A DNA stretch of 36,550 nt from Campylobacterota bacterium (GTDB lineage Bacteria; Campylobacterota; Campylobacteria; Campylobacterales; Sulfurovaceae): positions 1 to 36,550 of the forward strand of contig QKDN01000052.1 in NCBI GenBank assembly GCA_003252535.1. Direction: 5' to 3'. Under the pieces are notes generated by a model, which worked only from the letters and a program-made list of their open reading frames with translations, did no database searches and was not told where the DNA came from. This document shows, piece after piece, positions 7,896 to 16,644 of this stretch. A program made the position numbers and the translations under genes. Every line of letters begins with the position of its first letter. Position 1 is the stretch's first letter.

Positions 7896-9338
7896 ATGAT
7901 CTCCACGATACGAAAACCCCTCTTTCTCTTCTGCGGTGTGATGCTGGCGAGCGATCTTGACGCATCATCGCTCGAGATATATACCGACGGTGCGAACTAC
8001 CACTACACAAGCGACGAACGGTTCGTCGGGTTCAATTCCGATGTCGGTGTGCAGTGCGGTACGCAGAGCATACGGATCGAGCCCGGGATCGAATGCCCCT
8101 CCTCGATGAGGCTCTGTACCCTTTTTGATGCTCTGGTGACACAGACAAAGAACTATAATGAGGTCAAAAGCCAGTTCGATACCCTCGGCACGCTCCTCTC
8201 CGCCGTCAAGCCAAAAGTGGTCGATGCCTCTGCCTGGATCGATGCAGCGATGAACATAGGCAAGGAGAAATCAAAGCTCGAGATCGATATGAACCTGATC
8301 AAGGAGAAGCTCGACAGCGATACCGACGCATTCGGCAAGCAGACACAGAGTGAGAGACCGTACTATCTTGCCGGGAGCTGTGACGAGGAGATACACCTCA
8401 ATATCCCCTCGGGGATGATCGGGGCGAGTCTCTCCTACGAAGCGAACCTTGCCGATGAGAAGCATATCGTCATCAGACAGGTGATGCAGCTCTCCAACCA
8501 GAGCGGTATCGATATCGAGGCCGATGAGGTCAATATCTACGCCAAATCCTCCTACCTCTCCCTCTCACCGCTCTCTTTCAACCCGTGGACGGTATCGGTA
8601 GCCGTACCGTACAGGACCAAGAGCAGGTATGATGCGTATGCAGAGAAAGAGGAGCTTGCCGGAGACATCGCACCTGCGCCTATGGTGGAGCCGGTGGTCG
8701 AAGCCGCACCGATGAAGGTCCCATCAGTGGTCAGGACCGGGTACAGGAACTATGCGATCAAGTCGCTGACCCTCCCTTCGAACAATACCGAGATCGAGAC
8801 GGTGATCGCTACCGAAGAGCTGCCGATGGAGTGCGGGCTGATCGCCTATCCCTACAAAGATACCAACCTCTATAACGGATGCAGCTTCAGCCCCAAAGAG
8901 GCGATCGAAGCCAACGTCTGGAAGCTCACGAAGAACAAAAGGATCGTCTCCACCGATGCCAGAGGCGAATACCGCGACGGTAAATACCTTCTCTACACCG
9001 ATATCGACGAGAGCGTCCTGATCTCACACAAAAAAGCGATCGTCAACGATACGAGCAGCGGGATATTCGGCGGCAGCATCCGCAAAAAGGACGGCTATGA
9101 GCTCACCCTCACCAATACCCTCGCAACACCCAAAGAGTTCACCCTGATAGAGCGTATCCCCCGCTCCACGACCGACAAGATCAAGGTCAGGCTCGTTTCG
9201 GTCAACGGTGCGGAGGGTTACAAGCTCAACAAAGACGGTGAGCTTGTGATCGATATCAGGCTCAAGGCCAACGAAGAGAGAAAGGTCAGGGTCGATTTCG
9301 AGCTCGAATACGACAAAGAGATCAGTGTCAACTACTAA
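7896..9338 (+). CDS. Exported DUF4139-domain protein, 480 aa
   Basis: The N-terminus (MISTIRKPLFLFCGVMLASDLDA) reads as a signal peptide, so the protein is probably periplasmic or surface-located. About residues 80-160 are helical and charged, a likely coiled coil. A Pro/Ala/Val-rich linker lies near 250-275. The C-terminal half (about 180-480) has the beta-rich pattern of DUF4139, ending with LTLTNTLATPKEF, ERIPRS and LKANEERKVRV, typical of that family's last strands. DUF4139 proteins (MuiA-like) have no well-defined biochemical role. The same frame stays open far upstream (to 6636) across the antisense of the HD-GYP gene. The signal peptide, the AAAGGA site (7883-7888) and the -10 box all place the start at 7896. 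Confidence 0.8.
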   Translation: MISTIRKPLFLFCGVMLASDLDASSLEIYTDGANYHYTSDERFVGFNSDVGVQCGTQSIRIEPGIECPSSMRLCTLFDALVTQTKNYNEVKSQFDTLGTLLSAVKPKVVDASAWIDAAMNIGKEKSKLEIDMNLIKEKLDSDTDAFGKQTQSERPYYLAGSCDEEIHLNIPSGMIGASLSYEANLADEKHIVIRQVMQLSNQSGIDIEADEVNIYAKSSYLSLSPLSFNPWTVSVAVPYRTKSRYDAYAEKEELAGDIAPAPMVEPVVEAAPMKVPSVVRTGYRNYAIKSLTLPSNNTEIETVIATEELPMECGLIAYPYKDTNLYNGCSFSPKEAIEANVWKLTKNKRIVSTDARGEYRDGKYLLYTDIDESVLISHKKAIVNDTSSGIFGGSIRKKDGYELTLTNTLATPKEFTLIERIPRSTTDKIKVRLVSVNGAEGYKLNKDGELVIDIRLKANEERKVRVDFELEYDKEISVNY

Positions 9339-9490
9339 GCATATGCGAACGAGAGCGCCTGTTTCACGGGTTTGGCGCATGGTTTGTCACGCCAGCTTTT
9401 GGAGCATCATAGATAGCTCCCCGGTGGCTTAAAGGGGAAGTCAGAAAGGGTGTGTTATGATATCAAAAAATATCAAAAGGTGCCGCCGAA
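9339..9490 (+). other. Leader region of the NlpC/P60 gene with hairpin and -10 candidate
   Basis: A 152-base gap. It holds a small inverted repeat GGAGC...GCTCC (about 9402-9420), then the purine-rich string cttaaaggggaagtc, then TATGAT (9456-9461), a possible -10 box 30 bases before the ATG at 9491. The order hairpin then AAAGGGGAAG is faintly reminiscent of riboswitch leaders, but conserved cores are missing, so I make no riboswitch call. Confidence 0.3.
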
Positions 9491-10195
9491 ATGAAAAAGT
9501 TCCTTTTAGCGTATACGGCCTCCCAGCTTCTGCTCTATGGCAATATGTTCGTCGTCACCGATGCATCGGGGAAGGTAGTAGAGGACAGGCAACTGGTCCA
9601 TACCGAAAATCCCTACCTCACCCAAAAAGCAACCGAATACTCCTACCAGGCGATCTACGACGAGCTTCATAAGGCCGAGAACCTTGCCAGGCTGGCAGAG
9701 GCTGCCAGACAACACAGTGAAGATTTGCACCGGAAAGAACTGGCCGCTGCCAGGGAAGGGAGACAGTATACTCCGACTGCCAGGGAAAAAGCCCAGCTTA
9801 TCGAGGATGCAAAGTACTTCAAAGGGGGTAAATACGTCTGGGGCGGGACGACACCCGAAGGGTTCGACTGCTCAGGGTATGTGCAGTACCTCTACAAAAA
9901 GCAGAATATCGATCTCCCCCGCACAGCCCTCGAACAGTCGGGGGTGGGGCGTCAGATCGCTCTGGAGCATATCAAAAAGGGTGATCTCCTCTTTTTCAAT
10001 ACCGACAAATCGCGCGGTCTGAAAGTCTCCCATGTGGGGATATACATGGGCAACGGCGAGTTCATCCACGCTGCCTCGAAAGACAAAGGGATCATCATCT
10101 CCCCGCTGGCAGGCAAATACGAGAACTGCTTCGTCGTAGCCAAAAGGGTACTTGGATACAATAACGCCCCGCAATTAGCATCACTGGAGCAATAA
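9491..10195 (+). CDS. NlpC/P60 family peptidoglycan hydrolase
   Basis: A 234-aa exported protein. Residues 1-17 (MKKFLLAYTASQLLLYG) form a signal peptide, residues 45-110 are helical, and the NlpC/P60 domain covers about 105-222. The catalytic triad is visible: C127 in GFDCSGYVQYLY, H181 in VSHVGIYMG and H193 in FIHAAS. The known role is cleavage of peptide stems in the cell wall, usually at D-Glu-gamma-diamino acid bonds, in the periplasm. The start has an AAAAGG site 11 bases upstream. Its TAA stop shares one base with the ATG of the methyltransferase (TAATG), so the two are coupled although their functions are unrelated. Confidence 0.9.
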   Translation: MKKFLLAYTASQLLLYGNMFVVTDASGKVVEDRQLVHTENPYLTQKATEYSYQAIYDELHKAENLARLAEAARQHSEDLHRKELAAAREGRQYTPTAREKAQLIEDAKYFKGGKYVWGGTTPEGFDCSGYVQYLYKKQNIDLPRTALEQSGVGRQIALEHIKKGDLLFFNTDKSRGLKVSHVGIYMGNGEFIHAASKDKGIIISPLAGKYENCFVVAKRVLGYNNAPQLASLEQ

Positions 10196-10968
10196 TGCAA
10201 CTGATACCTGTCACCGATCTGAATTCACCCGAGCTTGAGGTCTACAGCTCCCTGCGCGACAGGGCGACGACCCGGGACAACTCTTTCGTTGCCGACAGCC
10301 CCAAGGTGATCAACGAACTGCTCAAGAGCGGTGCGGAGGTCAAGAGCATCCTCGCCACACAGGAGTACTACGACACCTACGGCGAACTGCTGACTTCCTA
10401 TGATGATGCCCGTTTCTATGTCGCGCCGAAAGAGCTGATGCAGACCATCGTCGGCCACAAGCTCCACCACAACGCGATGATGCACGGTATCAGGCCGGCC
10501 GACACTCCCCTCGAAGAGCTTGGAGACCGTATCATCATGCTCGACGAGCTCTCCAAGACCGAGAACATCGGTTCGATCATCCGCAGTGTCGCGGCGCTCG
10601 GCATGGACTCGATGATAGTGCCGAGACTTCCCAATCCATACGGCAGGCGCGCCCTGCGCGTCTCGATGGGGCACATCGGCAAGCTCGGTATCCACGCCTA
10701 CGACGACCGCAAAAAGATCGTCAGCGAGCTCAAAAATCTTGGCTATACGATCTATGCCGCAGAGGTGACGCCCGATGCGCGCAACCTCGCCGATATCAAC
10801 CCGCCGCAAAAGTGGGTACTGATCGTAGGCAACGAAGATCTGGGGGTCCACGAGGATTTCCTCGGGCTCTGCGACAGCGTGGTCAAGATAGAGATGCGAC
10901 CCGATATCAAGAGCTTCAATGTCGCGGTTGCTACCTCGATCATCCTTTACAAATTTTTATACCTCTGA
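10195..10968 (+). CDS. SpoU/TrmH-type RNA 2'-O-methyltransferase
   Basis: A 257-aa cytoplasmic enzyme of the SPOUT fold that methylates ribose 2'-OH in tRNA or rRNA with S-adenosylmethionine. An N-terminal substrate-binding part (about 1-95) resembles the L30e-like domain of TrmH/RlmB proteins. The three SpoU motifs are present: NIGSIIRS with the catalytic Arg (about 124-131), IVGNEDLGV (about 211-219) and the knot segment MRPDIKSFNVAVA (about 234-246). Motif 3 has SFNV where SLNV is usual. The exact RNA target cannot be assigned. It overlaps the NlpC/P60 stop by one base. Confidence 0.9.
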   Translation: MQLIPVTDLNSPELEVYSSLRDRATTRDNSFVADSPKVINELLKSGAEVKSILATQEYYDTYGELLTSYDDARFYVAPKELMQTIVGHKLHHNAMMHGIRPADTPLEELGDRIIMLDELSKTENIGSIIRSVAALGMDSMIVPRLPNPYGRRALRVSMGHIGKLGIHAYDDRKKIVSELKNLGYTIYAAEVTPDARNLADINPPQKWVLIVGNEDLGVHEDFLGLCDSVVKIEMRPDIKSFNVAVATSIILYKFLYL

Positions 10969-11016
10969 GCCTCGCAAAGCCCCGCGGGACTGAAGTTCTC
11001 TTAAGCTGAATCATAC

Positions 11017-11022
11017 TATAAT
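11017..11022 (+). promoter_or_regulatory. -10 box ahead of the polysaccharide locus
   Basis: TATAAT on the plus strand, followed by a GAGG ribosome site at 11052-11055, makes this the best candidate promoter for the long glycan operon. The -35 region is weak. Confidence 0.5.
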
Positions 11023-11083
11023 CACAAAATTTCTGCACTAGTTCTGCATACGAGGATCGGCCATTTTACACTACATCCTGATA

Positions 11084-12076
11084 TTGATATTTTCAGTAAC
11101 GATGATCGCATTTATCAAGGAGCACGCGCACTGGCTTCGGCTGGTCGATGTCCCCAATGACCGAAGTTCCCACAGCCAGATCACACCAAGGGGAGCAGGG
11201 ATCGGGATATTCTTTGCCGTCGCCTCGTCGGTAATGATCTTCGACCAGCCGCTGGTCGAGGAGTACCCTTGGACCTTCTCCTCGATCCTTTTGATCTTCC
11301 TTGTCGGCGTCCTCGACGACTATTTCAATATGCCGCCCAAGACCAAGAGCGTCGTAGCGGTAGTGAGCAGTATCATGCTTACCTATGACGGGATCATCAT
11401 CGACCATATCGGAGTCTGTTTCGGGCTCGATATCTCGCTGGGATGGCTTGCGATGCTCTTTACCATCTTCGCGGTCGTGGCATTCACCAACGCCCTCAAC
11501 TTCATCGATGGCCTCGACGGTCTCGCAGGCGGCGTGAGCAGTGTGATACTCGCCAGCTACCTTTATATCGGATACAGCAACAACGATCTCCTGATGATCA
11601 TCCTCTCAGGCTCGTTCATGACAGCGCTGATCGGTTTCCTGATCTTCAACTGGAACCCTGCATCGATCTTCATGGGTGACAGCGGTTCGCTGGTGCTCGG
11701 TTTTGTCATCAGTCTCCTCGGTATCAAGGCGATCGCCTATATCCCGGCGGTGACGATACTCTTCATCGCTGCTATCCCCATCATCGACACCACCGTCGTG
11801 GTGGTGCGCAGGCTCAAGTCGGGGCGCAGTATCCTGGAGGCCGACCGATGCCATATCCACCACCATCTCAAGGGATTCTTCGGGGGCAATGTCAGGAAGA
11901 GCGTCATTTTGCTGATCAGTGCACAGGCATTTTTCACCCTGCTTGGTCTCTACTTCACCGGAGTAAGCGACGGCGCTTTCCCGCTGGTGCTCTTTCTGAT
12001 CATCACCTATACCGTGATCCGTGTCGTCTCAAAGATATACCGGATCAACCAAAAAACAGTACAAAGTAACGGATAA
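11084..12076 (+). CDS. WecA/WbpL-type undecaprenyl-phosphate sugar-1-phosphate transferase
   Basis: Integral membrane enzyme that starts the glycan by moving HexNAc-1-phosphate from a UDP-sugar onto undecaprenyl phosphate. Family motifs: DVPNDRSSH and PRGAG after the first helix, the D78-D79 pair in VGVLDDYF, NALNFIDGLDGLAGG (about 136-150), FNWNPASIFMGDSGS (about 188-202) and the cytoplasmic HIHHHL (257-262). About ten transmembrane segments. Sugar specificity cannot be read, but the adjacent WbpP-type epimerase suggests GalNAc or GlcNAc. The start is uncertain. 11084 is a TTG without a ribosome site; a GAGG at 11052-11055 points to an in-frame ATT at 11063, which would complete the first membrane helix (LHYILILIF...); an ATG at 11102 would truncate it. 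Confidence 0.9.
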   Translation: MIFSVTMIAFIKEHAHWLRLVDVPNDRSSHSQITPRGAGIGIFFAVASSVMIFDQPLVEEYPWTFSSILLIFLVGVLDDYFNMPPKTKSVVAVVSSIMLTYDGIIIDHIGVCFGLDISLGWLAMLFTIFAVVAFTNALNFIDGLDGLAGGVSSVILASYLYIGYSNNDLLMIILSGSFMTALIGFLIFNWNPASIFMGDSGSLVLGFVISLLGIKAIAYIPAVTILFIAAIPIIDTTVVVVRRLKSGRSILEADRCHIHHHLKGFFGGNVRKSVILLISAQAFFTLLGLYFTGVSDGAFPLVLFLIITYTVIRVVSKIYRINQKTVQSNG

Positions 12077-12079
12077 ACT

Positions 12080-13111
12080 ATGAACCAATTCGAAAAGACC
12101 AAAGAATCATTATTGAAAGAGCCACGAACATGGCTGGTGAGCGGCTGTGCGGGCTTCATCGGCTCGAACCTCATCGAATTCCTGCTTCAGCACGGTCAGA
12201 AGGTCGTGGGGATCGACAACTTTTCCACCGGGCATCAGTACAATATCGATGATGTCCTCGAAAAGGTCGGCGGGATGGCGGCGAACTTCCGCTTCTACGA
12301 GGGTGATGTGACCGACTATGCGAAATGTATGGAGGTATGCGAAGGGGTCGATATCGTCCTCCACCAGGCGGCGCTCGGCTCGGTACCGCGCTCTATCGGC
12401 GATCCGATCTCATCCAACCACTCCAATGTCACGGGCTTCCTCACCCTCATGACCGCTGCCAAAGAATGCGGGGTCAAAAGGTTCGTCTATGCAAGCTCGA
12501 GCTCCGTATACGGCGACTCGGCAGAGCTCCCCAAGGTCGAGGAGCGCACGGGCAGGCTCCTCTCCCCCTACGCGGTGACCAAGATGACCAACGAGCTCTA
12601 CGGCGGTGTCTTTGCCAGGACCTACGGGATGGAGACGGTGGGGCTCCGATACTTCAATGTTTTCGGCCGCCGACAGGACCCCAACGGTGCCTACGCAGCC
12701 GTCATCCCCAAATGGATCGCTTCGCTGCTGAGCGGTGAGAGCGTCTATATCAATGGTGACGGTGAGACAAGCCGCGACTTCACCTATATCGACAATGTCA
12801 TCCAGCTCAATGTCCTCGCAGGCACCACGGCCAACCCGGAGGCATTCGGCGAAGCTTTCAACGGCGCGGTGGGCGGACGCAACACCCTCAACGAGCTCTA
12901 TGGTCTCATCATGGAGAAGCTCCAGGGCGAAATGCCGGAAGTCTCGAGGATCGAACCGATCTACCGCGATTTCAGGGCAGGGGATATCAGACACTCCAAT
13001 GCCGATATCACCAAGGCCAGAACCCTCCTGGGCTATGAGCCGACCCATTCGATAGAGCAGGGGATGAACGAGTCGATCCGCTGGTATATAGACGATATCG
13101 TCGCCAAATGA
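12080..13111 (+). CDS. wbpP: UDP-N-acetylglucosamine 4-epimerase, WbpP type
   Basis: A 343-aa cytoplasmic short-chain dehydrogenase of the extended NDP-sugar epimerase group. The Rossmann motif GCAGFIGS is at 22-29, and the catalytic pair Y164-x3-K168 sits in SPYAVTKMTNELY with the partner Ser in ASSSSVYG. The N-terminal extension (NQFEKTKESLLKEPRTWLV), the string HQAALGSVPRSI and the DFTYIDNV region are typical of WbpP/TviC-like enzymes, which interconvert UDP-GlcNAc and UDP-GalNAc or their uronic forms. I infer that it feeds UDP-GalNAc to this locus; which oxidation state it prefers is not decided by sequence. It starts 3 bases after the transferase stop, with GGA just ahead. Confidence 0.88.
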   Translation: MNQFEKTKESLLKEPRTWLVSGCAGFIGSNLIEFLLQHGQKVVGIDNFSTGHQYNIDDVLEKVGGMAANFRFYEGDVTDYAKCMEVCEGVDIVLHQAALGSVPRSIGDPISSNHSNVTGFLTLMTAAKECGVKRFVYASSSSVYGDSAELPKVEERTGRLLSPYAVTKMTNELYGGVFARTYGMETVGLRYFNVFGRRQDPNGAYAAVIPKWIASLLSGESVYINGDGETSRDFTYIDNVIQLNVLAGTTANPEAFGEAFNGAVGGRNTLNELYGLIMEKLQGEMPEVSRIEPIYRDFRAGDIRHSNADITKARTLLGYEPTHSIEQGMNESIRWYIDDIVAK

Positions 13112-13133
13112 TCACAGACCGAAACGACCGTCG

Positions 13134-14156
13134 ATGAAGCCAAAAGGGAAAAACGAGAGCATTATCCTGCTCCGCGTCTTCGCTACCCTGCTGGTGGTGC
13201 TCGGGCATGCATTGCGCGATGCCCATGCTCCCAACCCCCATCTTTTCGAGCCCATCTACACTTCAGGTATCGAAGTGTTCCTCAAGAAGTTCATCTACTC
13301 ATTCCATATGCCTCTCTTTTTCTGGATATCGGGGTATGTCTACTATCTGAGTCTCGAGAAGACAGACGGTGTGACTCAGGTATTCAAAACACTCTCCAAA
13401 AAGGTCGAGCGCGTCCTCGTCCCTCTCTACGCCACGGCATTCCTGCTTCTCCTCCCCTCTATGGTGTTCTTCGGCGATCTGAAGGTGACGGTATGGGAGC
13501 AGGTCAGATCGATTCTATTGGCTGAACAGAGCGACCATTTGTGGTTTCTGAAGACCCTTTTCCTGACTTTCCTGGTGATCGTGCCGGTTTCGAAATATCT
13601 TTACCGCTACGGTGCTCCGGCCCTGTTGGCCGCTGCGATCGCTGCATTCGTGATCCATTTCTGGTTCGATTATGCCGCGCTTTTCAAATTCATTCCATAT
13701 TTTTTAATAGGAATGGCTACACGGGCATTTGAGGGAGATATCCGGCATCCAAAAGTGCTGCCGTATGTATTGATATTTATTCATATTAGCCTGTTTCTCT
13801 ACGCATATGTTCATGACCTCGGGAGTAATGAGTATCTCAAATATACCATTGCGCTGTTCGGGATATATGCCTGGTACACATTGTCCCATTTGCTGGTCGA
13901 AAAGGGTGTCTTTGCATCGGCATGGGAGAAGATCGTATCGCTGGACAACAGTTCGTATACTATCTATCTCTTCCATGTGAGCTTCCTCTACCTGCTGCTG
14001 TATTTCATGCACACTTTCGGCATAGAGTCCGATATATTGCGGATCGTATCGTTCATGATACTCGGAGTTGCTGCCCCCGTGGCACTTGAGAAACTTCTCT
14101 CCCGATCAAAAATCGGTGCATGGCTCTTCTCAATACCCTACAAAAAGGCTCACTAG
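13134..14156 (+). CDS. Membrane acyltransferase, family 3 (O-acetylation of glycan)
   Basis: A 340-aa integral membrane protein with about ten hydrophobic segments. The family hallmark is present in helix 1: R14 and H25 in LLRVFATLLVVLGHALRD. The next hallmark is FHMPLFFWISGYV (about 57-69). Such proteins move acetyl or other acyl groups onto sugars of surface polysaccharides, so it probably O-acylates this glycan. A segment at about 13680-13870 is visibly more AT-rich, with A/T-ending codons, than the rest, suggesting a mosaic gene. The ATG at 13134 has only a weak upstream ribosome site, 22 bases after the epimerase stop. Its TAG stop shares one base with the flippase GTG. Confidence 0.85.
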   Translation: MKPKGKNESIILLRVFATLLVVLGHALRDAHAPNPHLFEPIYTSGIEVFLKKFIYSFHMPLFFWISGYVYYLSLEKTDGVTQVFKTLSKKVERVLVPLYATAFLLLLPSMVFFGDLKVTVWEQVRSILLAEQSDHLWFLKTLFLTFLVIVPVSKYLYRYGAPALLAAAIAAFVIHFWFDYAALFKFIPYFLIGMATRAFEGDIRHPKVLPYVLIFIHISLFLYAYVHDLGSNEYLKYTIALFGIYAWYTLSHLLVEKGVFASAWEKIVSLDNSSYTIYLFHVSFLYLLLYFMHTFGIESDILRIVSFMILGVAAPVALEKLLSRSKIGAWLFSIPYKKAH

Positions 14157-15430
14157 TGTCCGGAAAGTTTCGCAAAGACCTGAGTTTCGCCACAATCGCG
14201 AGCATTGCCAGCTTCGCCATTTCGCTGGCTCTCACCCCCATCATGACCCGCTGGTACCAGCCCGAGGATTACGGGCTTTTTGCCGTGATCAACAACACTT
14301 CGACCTTCGTCGCGACCCTGACCCTCTTTTCCCTCTCCAATGCTATCGCGATGCAAAAAGAGTGGAGTAAACGTGCAAGGCTCATCCGCACGCTGCTCCA
14401 TCTGGCGTTCATGGCATTTTTGCTCAGTGGTATCTTCGTGTTCGTCTATGCCCTTGTACAGTACGAATACGATGGGCAGCTCGATTATGCCTACTACCTC
14501 ATGCCGTTCCTGATCCTCGCCATTTCGCTCCACCGCATCGCACAAGGGTGGGTCAATGCCGACGGAGACTTCTTCCATATGTCCGCAGCGAGGATCGCCC
14601 ATCCCCTGATCGCCAAGCCCTTCGCCATCGTTGCGAGTATGGCGGCGGGTTCGTATGCCCTCTTCATCGTCCTTTTCGAGATCGCAGGGTACCTGACGCA
14701 GGTGGTGCTGATGCTCAAGGATCGCTACAAAAGGCTCTTTTGCAAAGGAGAGTTTCTCTCGTGGCTGCGGATGCGGATGACCCTCGAGGTGGTCAAACGC
14801 CACTACGACTACGCCTTCTATCTCAACCTGGTCAATCTCGCCACCCTCGGCTTCATCACACTGGGGGTACTGATCCTCACCTCGATCTACGGCACGCATG
14901 AGACGGGGCTCTACTCGCTGGCATACTCGATGGCCTCACTCCCCATCCAGCTCATCGCCATGACCACCGCCTCGATCGTCTACCACAAGTTCATCCACAT
15001 CTCACGGGAAGAGAGAGCGAGACTTTTCCCGTTTTTTGTCAAGATACTGATGGCCTTTGCCATCCTTGCCACCGTCCCCTATGCGGTGATCTATTTCTGG
15101 GGGAGCGAGATATTCGCACTGGTCTTCGGCAAGGAGTGGCTCGCAAGCGGCGAGATGGCTTCGTACCTGGCGGTAGCGTTCTTCTTCCAGTTCATCTATA
15201 CTCCCCTCTCGTCGATCTTCAGAGTGGGTGACAGGATCAAGCTCCAGTTCTGGATCACCCTCGTGACGACCATCCTTGTCTCCGCCGCGTTCTACGCTTC
15301 CGCGATCAGCGAACCGATTGTCGTCTCGATCAAAACCCTCTCGTATGCGCTTGGATCACAGGGGGTGGTGTTGCTCCTCTTTGCCCTCTTTGTCGCATAC
15401 CGAAGCGCCCATCCCAAGGAGAATAGATGA
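14156..15430 (+). CDS. Wzx-type polysaccharide flippase (MATE/MOP superfamily)
   Basis: About 424 aa with twelve to fourteen predicted membrane segments and the N-terminal pattern of oligosaccharide flippases (ASFAISLALTPIMTRWYQPEDYGLFAVI). It should move undecaprenyl-linked repeat units across the inner membrane. I choose the GTG at 14156, which overlaps the previous stop as TAGTG and has AAAAGG eight bases upstream. An in-frame ATG at 14120 lies deeper in the acyltransferase gene and has no ribosome site. The stop overlaps the next start by ATGA. The protein pairs functionally with the polymerase at 21164. Confidence 0.88.
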   Translation: MSGKFRKDLSFATIASIASFAISLALTPIMTRWYQPEDYGLFAVINNTSTFVATLTLFSLSNAIAMQKEWSKRARLIRTLLHLAFMAFLLSGIFVFVYALVQYEYDGQLDYAYYLMPFLILAISLHRIAQGWVNADGDFFHMSAARIAHPLIAKPFAIVASMAAGSYALFIVLFEIAGYLTQVVLMLKDRYKRLFCKGEFLSWLRMRMTLEVVKRHYDYAFYLNLVNLATLGFITLGVLILTSIYGTHETGLYSLAYSMASLPIQLIAMTTASIVYHKFIHISREERARLFPFFVKILMAFAILATVPYAVIYFWGSEIFALVFGKEWLASGEMASYLAVAFFFQFIYTPLSSIFRVGDRIKLQFWITLVTTILVSAAFYASAISEPIVVSIKTLSYALGSQGVVLLLFALFVAYRSAHPKENR

Positions 15431-16644
15431 AGATACTGATGATCTCACCCCAGTCCCCGCCCAAGAACTCCCCCGAGTCGATACAGGTGGCACGCTACCT
15501 CGGGGAGCTCGACAGACACCACGATATCACCCTCGTGACCACCCCCATCGAGCACGGCTGGGTAGTGGGGGACAGCTCCCTCGATATCCCGCTGCACCGG
15601 ACGCGGAGGCTCATCGTCGATCTCCCTTTCCACACCTTCACCGCGCGGCTGCTGGCATCGCGCTATTTCAGAGGGTTCGCATTCCCGGACAAGGAGTTCT
15701 GGATCACCTCGAAGGTCTCTTCCGTCATCGCCCGCGCGGGGAAGGACTTCGATGTGATCTACTCCCGCACGATGCCTTTCAGCTCCGCTCTGCTGGCACT
15801 CGGACTCAAGAAAAAGCTCAACCTGCCGTGGGTAATGCATATCAGCGACCCGATCGTCGACAACCCCTACAGGGCAAAAGGGGAGAATGAGGAAAAGTTG
15901 GCTGCACTCGAATCGGAGTGCTTCGAGCAGGCCGATGCGATCACCCTCACGACGCAGGGGATCGCCGACTTCTATGCCCGCAAATACCCAGATGCCGCCC
16001 ACAAGATATCGGTCTCCCCCAATATCATGCCGGGTCTGCCCCAAAAGAGAGCAGAGAAGAGAGAGGAGGGGAAAGTGAAGCTCCTCTATGCCGGGGCGCT
16101 CTACGGAGAGAGGAACTTCGACACGCTCCTCGCCGCGCTGGAGAAGCTGAGAGAGAGCAGACCAGAATTGCTGGAGAACCTTGAGTTCAAAGTAGCGGGC
16201 AATGCCGCCGAAGATATCCTCGAGAGGATCAGGGGTGCGGCGATAGGGCAGATAGAGCTCCTCGGGAGGGTCAGCTACTCCAGGGTGCTGGAGCTCCAGG
16301 AGGACGCCGCTATCGTCCTCTCCATCGAGCCCGAGGGTGAGAGCGAGATACTCCGTACCTTCATGCCCTCCAAGATACTCGACTACCTCGCTGCCGACAA
16401 GCCCATCCTCGCACTCACCCCGGAGGGCAGCCCCACATGGCAGATATGCAACGATCACGGTTTCGGCTGGGCGATAGGCTCGAACGATACTGCGAAACTG
16501 GCGGAATTCTTCGAAAAACTCCTTGAGGGGAGGGGATTCCTCTCGACACTTGCGCCCCATTATGATATACTAGAGCATTACACCGCGCCCAAATGTGTGG
16601 AGGAGCTCGGCGAAATTTTTGATAAGGTGACACGCAGACAATGA
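15427..16644 (+). CDS. Glycosyltransferase, GT4/GT-B type (405 aa)
   Basis: GT-B glycosyltransferase, probably cytoplasmic or membrane-associated. The N-terminal domain starts MKILMISPQSPPKNSPESIQVARYL, the usual acceptor-side opening. A central HISDPIVDNPY segment is characteristic of a GT4 subgroup found in surface glycan loci. The C-terminal nucleotide-sugar domain begins near VKLLYAGALYGERNFD (about 218) and has LSIEPEGESE and MPSKILDYLAADKPILAL, where E-type residues bind the donor. Donor and acceptor are unknown. The start overlaps the flippase stop (ATGA) and its stop overlaps the pyruvyl transferase start (ATGA). Confidence 0.85.
   Translation: MKILMISPQSPPKNSPESIQVARYLGELDRHHDITLVTTPIEHGWVVGDSSLDIPLHRTRRLIVDLPFHTFTARLLASRYFRGFAFPDKEFWITSKVSSVIARAGKDFDVIYSRTMPFSSALLALGLKKKLNLPWVMHISDPIVDNPYRAKGENEEKLAALESECFEQADAITLTTQGIADFYARKYPDAAHKISVSPNIMPGLPQKRAEKREEGKVKLLYAGALYGERNFDTLLAALEKLRESRPELLENLEFKVAGNAAEDILERIRGAAIGQIELLGRVSYSRVLELQEDAAIVLSIEPEGESEILRTFMPSKILDYLAADKPILALTPEGSPTWQICNDHGFGWAIGSNDTAKLAEFFEKLLEGRGFLSTLAPHYDILEHYTAPKCVEELGEIFDKVTRRQ

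Noticed and set aside
9380-9490. Cobalamin, ydaO or GEMM riboswitch
   Set aside because: Only a short AAAGGGGAAG-like string and one hairpin are present; the conserved downstream cores and closing helices are absent. Kept only as a low-interest leader observation.
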